This document shows positions 13,996 through 17,523 of a DNA stretch of 17,523 nucleotides, in pieces (position 1 is the first letter of the stretch; each line of letters begins with the position of its first letter). The notes beneath the pieces were generated by a model. It saw nothing but the letters and a program-made list of their open reading frames with translations. It searched no databases and was not told the DNA's origin. Origin of the DNA: CAZLLV01 sp964560325 (lineage in GTDB: Bacteria; Acidobacteriota; Thermoanaerobaculia; Multivoradales; DATKCC01); assembly GCA_964560325.1 (NCBI GenBank), contig CAZLLV010000237.1, positions 1 through 17,523 of the forward strand. Reading direction: 5' to 3'. Position numbers and translations under genes: made by a program.

Positions 13996-14001
13996 TAGAA
14001 T
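13996..14001 (+). promoter_or_regulatory. Candidate -10 element TAGAAT giving a near-leaderless transcript
   Basis: TAGAAT sits right after the terminator T-run and only 9 bases before the ATG at 14011. Transcription would begin at or within a few bases of the start codon. Consistent with that, no Shine-Dalgarno precedes the ATG (the sequence is CGACCCCTC). Confidence 0.45.
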
Positions 14002-14010
14002 CGACCCCTC

Positions 14011-14997
14011 ATGCCTCCTCTCGAACGTTTGCCGGCGCCGTCGCTTCCGGCCTGGATCGAGCGGCAGCTCCCGAAGATCCCGGCTTCGCCGAACGGCGGC
14101 TTCGAGCGCTTCCGCGTCCTGGTCGAGGGCCGCCACCTGCACGTGATGACCGCCGGGCCGGCGGACGCGCCGCCGGTGCTGCTCCTCCACGGCAACCCGA
14201 CCTGGAGCTTCCTCTGGCGCAAGGTCGCGGCCGAGCTACTGGCCCCATCGGGGTCGGCTCCTCCTGCACGTATCCGCCTGGTGATGCCCGATCTGGTCGG
14301 GCTCGGCTTCTCGGACAAGCCGCGCGATCCGTCGATCCACACCCTCGAGAATCACGCCCGCTGGATCGGTGGAGTGATCGACGGCGTGGTGCTCGCGGAG
14401 GGCGCGGCGCACGGGCACGAGCGCCTCCTCTTCGTCGGCCAGGACTGGGGCGGCCCGATCGGCCTCCGGGCGCTCGCCGACCGGCCGGAGCGCCTCGCCG
14501 GCCTGGTCCTCCTCAACACCTCCGCCGGCCCGCCGAAGCCCGGGTTCCGGCCCACGACGTTCCACCGCATGGCCCGCTTCCCCGTCGTCTCGACCGTCGC
14601 CTTCCGCCTCCTCGGCTTCCCGCAGCGAGCGCTCCACCGGGCGCAGGGCGACCCCGGCTCGATCCGCGGCGAAGTGGCCCGCGCCTACCGCTACCCGCTC
14701 CGCGGCTGGTCGAGGAACGCCGCTCCGCTCGCCCTCGCGCGCATGGTGCCGGACTCCCTCGACCACGAGTCGGTCCCGGCGCTCGCCCGCTGCCAGGAGC
14801 TGGTCGAAGGCTTCGACGGCCCGGCGGCGATCGTCTGGGGCGACCGCGACCCGGTGCTCGGCCGCCTGCGCGGCCGCATGGAGAAGCTCCTCCCCCAGGC
14901 CGAGGTCACCGCCACCGAGGCCGGCCACTTCCTCCAGGAAGAGGTCCCGCGGGAGATCGCCGAGGCAGTGCGGTCGGTCGCGGCGCGAGCGTTCTGA
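14011..14997 (+). CDS. Haloalkane dehalogenase-like alpha/beta hydrolase
   Basis: This 328-residue cytoplasmic alpha/beta hydrolase has the catalytic layout of haloalkane dehalogenases, which hydrolyse carbon-halogen bonds through an Asp ester intermediate. HGNPTWSFLWR (60-70) carries the oxyanion turn and the candidate halide-binding Asn62. The nucleophile elbow is GQDWGG with Asp145, followed by Trp146, the second halide ligand in this family. An acid is present in WGDRDPVLG (Asp280) and the base is His306 in AGHFLQEE. The cap domain spans about residues 171-260. The HGNPTW plus QDWGGP combination fits subfamily III or I better than II. An aspartate nucleophile also occurs in epoxide hydrolases, but those use HGxP without the N/W pair. 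There is a likely insertion at LLAPSGSAPPARIR (77-90). The gene is probably monocistronic, between a terminator and a convergent hairpin. Real substrates are unknown. Confidence 0.88.
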   Translation: MPPLERLPAPSLPAWIERQLPKIPASPNGGFERFRVLVEGRHLHVMTAGPADAPPVLLLHGNPTWSFLWRKVAAELLAPSGSAPPARIRLVMPDLVGLGFSDKPRDPSIHTLENHARWIGGVIDGVVLAEGAAHGHERLLFVGQDWGGPIGLRALADRPERLAGLVLLNTSAGPPKPGFRPTTFHRMARFPVVSTVAFRLLGFPQRALHRAQGDPGSIRGEVARAYRYPLRGWSRNAAPLALARMVPDSLDHESVPALARCQELVEGFDGPAAIVWGDRDPVLGRLRGRMEKLLPQAEVTATEAGHFLQEEVPREIAEAVRSVAARAF

Positions 14998-14999
14998 GA

Positions 15000-15035
15000 C
15001 CGAGCCGGACGGTGGCACGCCACCGGCCGGCTCGG
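15000..15035. terminator. Perfect nested hairpin between convergent genes (probable bidirectional terminator)
   Basis: Outer arms CCGAGCCGG (15000-15008) and CCGGCTCGG (15027-15035) enclose inner arms CGGTGGC (15010-15016) and GCCACCG (15019-15025), separated by a single base on each side. The 16-bp GC-rich stem starts 3 bp after the dehalogenase stop and ends 22 bp before the RTX gene's stop. Neither strand has a T-tract, so it may act as a transcript-end stabiliser or a Rho-independent-like barrier. Confidence 0.7.
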
Positions 15036-15057
15036 GATGGATGTGCGGAGGCGCGGT

Positions 15058-15966
15058 TCAGGAGCCGTAGCAGATGAGGATGCTCTCGCAGCCGCTCGTG
15101 TTCTCGCAGTTCAGGCAGACGTCGCAGCCGGCGCCGCCGTAGCAGGTGTCGGTACCGCCGCCGCCATCGAGGAAGTCGTCGCCGCTCCCGCCGTCCAGGA
15201 TGTTGTTGCCCGAGTCGCCGGTGAGGTCGTCGCCGTAGAACGAGCCGGTCAGGTTCTCGATGCCGGTGATCGTGTCTCCGTCCGAGGCGCTCCCGGTGCT
15301 CAGACTGGCGGTGATCGCGGCCTCGTAGACCAGCGTGTCGGTCCCGGTGCCACCGTCGACGCTGTCCGCACCGCTGCCGCCGATCAGGATGTCGTTTCCG
15401 CCGTCGCCCTTGACCGAGTCGTCGCCGCCCAGCATGAAGTCGCTGCCGGCCTCGCCGCTCAGATCGTCGTTGCCGCCGCGCCCGCTCAGGTAGTTGTTTC
15501 CGGAATCGCCGGTGATCGAGTCGGCGGAGTCGGAGCCGTTCAGGTTCTCGATCTGGTTGAGGTAGTCGATCCCGCTCCCGTCGTCGGCGGTGCCGCTCGT
15601 CAGGCTGGCCGTGACGGAGCTCGTGTAGCGGGCGGTGTCCGAGCCGTTGCCGCCGTAGATCGTGTCGGACCCCGGGCCGCTCAGGATCAGGTCGTTGCCG
15701 CCGTCACCGTAGATCGTGTCCGCGCCACCGTCGCCGCAGATCGTGTCGTGGCCGCCGCCGGCACCGAGCCAGTCGTCGCCTCCGAAGCCGCAGATGACGT
15801 CGCCGCCGCTGGTTCCGGACAGGCTGTCGCCGCCATTGGTGCCTTCGACGGTACAGGTGGCGCCTTCGCAGGTGGCGCCGGACGCGGGGGCGACGAGCAC
15901 CAGCGCGAGCGCGAGGGCGGATGGAATGGCCAGGAGGGCCTTCGGCGATACCGAGTACGTCTTCAT
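15058..15966 (-). CDS. Exported RTX (hemolysin-type calcium-binding) repeat protein
   Basis: This 302-residue protein has a Sec-type signal peptide (hydrophobic core 10-27, cleavage near ASGA-TC). The mature part is built of glycine/aspartate nonapeptides of the GGxGxDxUx type (for example GDGGADTIY, GDGGNDLIL, GGNGSDTAR, GRGGNDDLS), which form calcium-loaded parallel beta rolls. Two non-RTX inserts look duplicated: SSVTASLTSGTADDGSGIDY (115-134) and AAITASLSTGSASDGDTITG (216-235), each leading to IENL and then GDSGNN. The last 28 residues are cysteine-rich (275, 281, 284, 287, 293, 299), and four more cysteines lie in the N-terminal half. Classical RTX proteins use type I secretion with a C-terminal signal; this one has a Sec signal and disulfide potential instead. 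AAGGAG lies 7 bases before the ATG. No protease or lipase domain is seen. Confidence 0.9.
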   Translation of the reverse strand: MKTYSVSPKALLAIPSALALALVLVAPASGATCEGATCTVEGTNGGDSLSGTSGGDVICGFGGDDWLGAGGGHDTICGDGGADTIYGDGGNDLILSGPGSDTIYGGNGSDTARYTSSVTASLTSGTADDGSGIDYLNQIENLNGSDSADSITGDSGNNYLSGRGGNDDLSGEAGSDFMLGGDDSVKGDGGNDILIGGSGADSVDGGTGTDTLVYEAAITASLSTGSASDGDTITGIENLTGSFYGDDLTGDSGNNILDGGSGDDFLDGGGGTDTCYGGAGCDVCLNCENTSGCESILICYGS

Positions 15967-16162
15967 CTTCCGGCTCCTTGTGTCCGCGATCGCCGGTTAT
16001 TCCGGCAATGCGTAAGTGTTTCATTTCTATTAGTGCGCGCACCGCCTCGGATGGGGTCGCTCACGAGTCGATCTCTCCTCCGTCTGTGGTCCGTCTCTTG
16101 CAGCCTCGGATCGCCCCGGGGCGATCCCCGACGACCGCCAGACCGACTCCGAGACCGATTCC
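15967..16162. other. Divergent intergenic region with a 20-bp perfect palindrome
   Basis: This 196-bp gap lies between the RTX gene (minus) and topoisomerase gene (plus). Its RTX-proximal half is relatively AT-rich (16011-16033), as expected of a promoter. The topoisomerase-proximal half contains the perfect palindrome GGATCGCCCC/GGGGCGATCC at 16108-16127, ending 35 bases before the GTG start. A short GCCGG-TTATT-CCGGC hairpin lies nearer the RTX gene. The palindrome is a candidate operator or leader hairpin. Confidence 0.5.
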
Positions 16163-17245
16163 GTGACCACCGAGATCCCGCGCGCGAAGCTGGCGAAGAT
16201 CGACCCCGAGGACCCGGAGGCGGCCGCTCGGGCGGCGGGGCTGCGCTACGTCGCCGAGGACGAGCCGGGGATCCGGCGGGTGCGGCGGGGCAAGGGCTGG
16301 AGCTACCACGACCCGGACGGCGAGCTGATCCGCGACGAGAAGGTCCGCGCGCGGATCGAGACGCTGGCGATCCCGCCGGCCTGGACGGAGGTCTGGATCT
16401 GCCGGAGCTCGAAGGGTCACGTCCAGGCGACCGGCCGCGACGACGCAGGGCGCAAGCAGTACCGCTACCACGAGCGCTGGCGGGAGGTGCGCGACGCGAC
16501 GAAGTTCTTCCGGATGGTCGAGTTCGGCGAGGCGCTGCCGAAGATCCGCCGGCGGGTCCGGCGCGACCTCACGCGCGAGGGGCTGCCGCGCGAGAAGGCG
16601 CTCGCCACGGTCGTGCGGCTGCTCGAGACGACCTGTATCCGGGTGGGCAACGACGAGTACCGCAAGGAGAACGACTCGTTCGGCCTGACGACGCTACGGC
16701 GGCGGCACGTCGACGTGGACGGCTCGGTGATCGAGTTCCACTTCAACGGCAAAGGCGGCAAGGAGCATCGGGTGGTGCTCGACGACGAGCGGATGGCCGA
16801 CCTGGTACGCGAGTGTCACGAGATCCCGGGGTACGAGGTGTTCCAGTACCTCGACGAGGAGGGGAAGCGGCACCGGGTCGATTCGGGCGACGTGAACGAG
16901 TACCTGCACGAGATCGTGCCGGAGGAGCGGTTCACGGCGAAGGATTATCGGACCTGGATGGGGACGGTGCACGCGCTGCGGGCGCTCTCGGAGGGGGGGC
17001 CGTGCGAGGAGGGGGAGGGTGGGAGGAAGTCGCGGTTGCTCGCGGCGATCGATCACGTGGCGCTTCAGCTCTGCAACACGCGGGCGGTCTGCCGCGATTT
17101 CTACATCCACCCGGACCTTCTGGCGTCGTTCGAGGCGGGGGATTTTTTCGAGCGGCTGGTGGAGGAGCCGCCGGAGGAGCCGAAGGGGTTGCGGAAGGAC
17201 GAGCGGGCGTTGTTGGCGTTCCTGCGGGCGGGGGTGAAGGGGTAG
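16163..17245 (+). CDS. DNA topoisomerase IB (eukaryotic/poxvirus-like)
   Basis: This 360-residue enzyme relaxes supercoils by a 3'-phosphotyrosyl nick and rotation. The N-terminal clamp domain shows the bacterial TopIB pattern GLRYV...GIRRVRRGKGWSYHD and IPPAWTEVWIC, followed by GHVQATGRDDAGRKQYRYHERW (86-107). Catalytic residues can be placed: Arg160 in CIRVGNDEY, Lys197 in NGKGGKEH, Arg263 in DYRTW and Tyr314 in CRDFYIHP. The segment before the tyrosine reads LCNTRAVCRDFYIHP, where relatives I know usually have LGNTPAVCRKSYIHP, so G, P and the residues flanking the tyrosine differ. The start is a GTG with no clear ribosome site; it is the first start codon in frame. Bacterial TopIB genes are patchily distributed and usually accessory to TopIA and gyrase. 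The length is typical. Confidence 0.95.
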   Translation: MTTEIPRAKLAKIDPEDPEAAARAAGLRYVAEDEPGIRRVRRGKGWSYHDPDGELIRDEKVRARIETLAIPPAWTEVWICRSSKGHVQATGRDDAGRKQYRYHERWREVRDATKFFRMVEFGEALPKIRRRVRRDLTREGLPREKALATVVRLLETTCIRVGNDEYRKENDSFGLTTLRRRHVDVDGSVIEFHFNGKGGKEHRVVLDDERMADLVRECHEIPGYEVFQYLDEEGKRHRVDSGDVNEYLHEIVPEERFTAKDYRTWMGTVHALRALSEGGPCEEGEGGRKSRLLAAIDHVALQLCNTRAVCRDFYIHPDLLASFEAGDFFERLVEEPPEEPKGLRKDERALLAFLRAGVKG

Positions 17246-17523
17246 GGGGGAGCGCCGGCCCGGGGCGCGGGGCGCACGGCCTCCGGGACGGCTCGGCTGA
17301 GTGCACTCCCGTGGTGGGCCTCGCCTGGCTTCGGCTTCGGCGGTTCGACGGGTGTGCACTTCCGGCGGGCTTGCCGGCTCGCCGGCCTCAGACCCCTTTC
17401 CATGAGAAGGCCTCTCTAAGTCAAGCCGGCCGACTTGGCGGCCGGTCCTTGTCTGGTCGTCCTATCGAAGCTGGTTCGTCGTCCTTCCATTCGCACTCGA
17501 CGAGGGGCGCTGTTGGCCCGGTG
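17246..17523. other. Non-coding right end with several hairpins
   Basis: No credible gene is seen in these 278 bp. Inverted repeats are AGTGCAC/GTGCACT (17300-17306 with 17354-17360), GGCGGGC/GCTCGCC with one G-U pair (17364-17370 with 17377-17383), the near-palindrome GAGAAGGCCTCTC (17404-17416), and a perfect hairpin CCGGCCG/CGGCCGG with loop ACTTGG (17426-17445). No T-tract follows any of them. Base composition is less extreme after 17400. It could be part of a structured RNA, an intergenic repeat or the promoter area of a gene beyond the edge. Confidence 0.35.

Noticed and set aside
12657..14342. Long antisense open frame opposite the LivJ-like gene
   Set aside because: It runs through a strong terminator and two intergenic regions and mirrors real genes; no domain is recognisable.
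17101..17403. Minus-strand open frame at the right end as a gene
   Set aside because: It starts in non-coding sequence and runs antisense into the end of the topoisomerase gene, has no ribosome site, and its product is Pro/Arg-rich without features.

Overview
This 17.5 kb window is very GC-rich chromosomal DNA from a bacterium, most likely an Acidobacteriota member (inference). The main evidence is an 807-residue orphan permease of the ADOP type (acidobacterial duplicated orphan permease) and a secreted protein with repeated LW-x-x-DGT motifs, a protein style common in that phylum. lepA, a type IB topoisomerase and ordinary metabolic genes point to chromosome, not plasmid or prophage. I saw no rRNA, tRNA, CRISPR array, transposase or integrase.

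Layout. (1) Positions 1-2611 are a minus-strand block. In transcription order it holds a secreted acidic protein with a C-terminal LPATG sorting signal, an intrinsic terminator, a class D-like sortase, a LolD/MacB-type ABC ATPase, and the N-terminal part of a heptad-repeat coiled-coil protein that runs off the left edge. (2) A 359-bp gap with nested inverted repeats separates it from a plus-strand GNAT acetyltransferase (2971-3507). (3) The minus-strand block 3497-6361 carries a metallophosphoesterase, a small secreted beta-rich protein and a GT-C type membrane glycosyltransferase; the last overlaps the GNAT gene tail to tail. (4) The plus-strand block 6462-14997 carries lepA, the DGT-repeat secreted protein, the ADOP permease, a LivJ-like substrate-binding lipoprotein, a strong terminator and a haloalkane dehalogenase-like hydrolase. 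(5) A perfect nested hairpin separates that hydrolase from a minus-strand exported RTX-repeat protein (15058-15966). (6) Divergently, a type IB topoisomerase (16163-17245) follows a 20-bp perfect palindrome. The last 278 bp are non-coding with several hairpins.

The most interesting assembly is the left block: one sortase next to one LPXTG substrate in what looks like a Gram-negative background. It resembles the dedicated one-sortase/one-substrate systems known in other Gram-negative bacteria. Here the substrate is a small OB-like beta domain followed by a 60-residue stretch with no Lys or Arg. A second secreted protein (4963-5370) appears to carry a related beta domain without the sorting signal. 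Many products are exported or membrane-bound, so the window is rich in envelope functions. All function calls come from reading motifs by eye; no database search was run.
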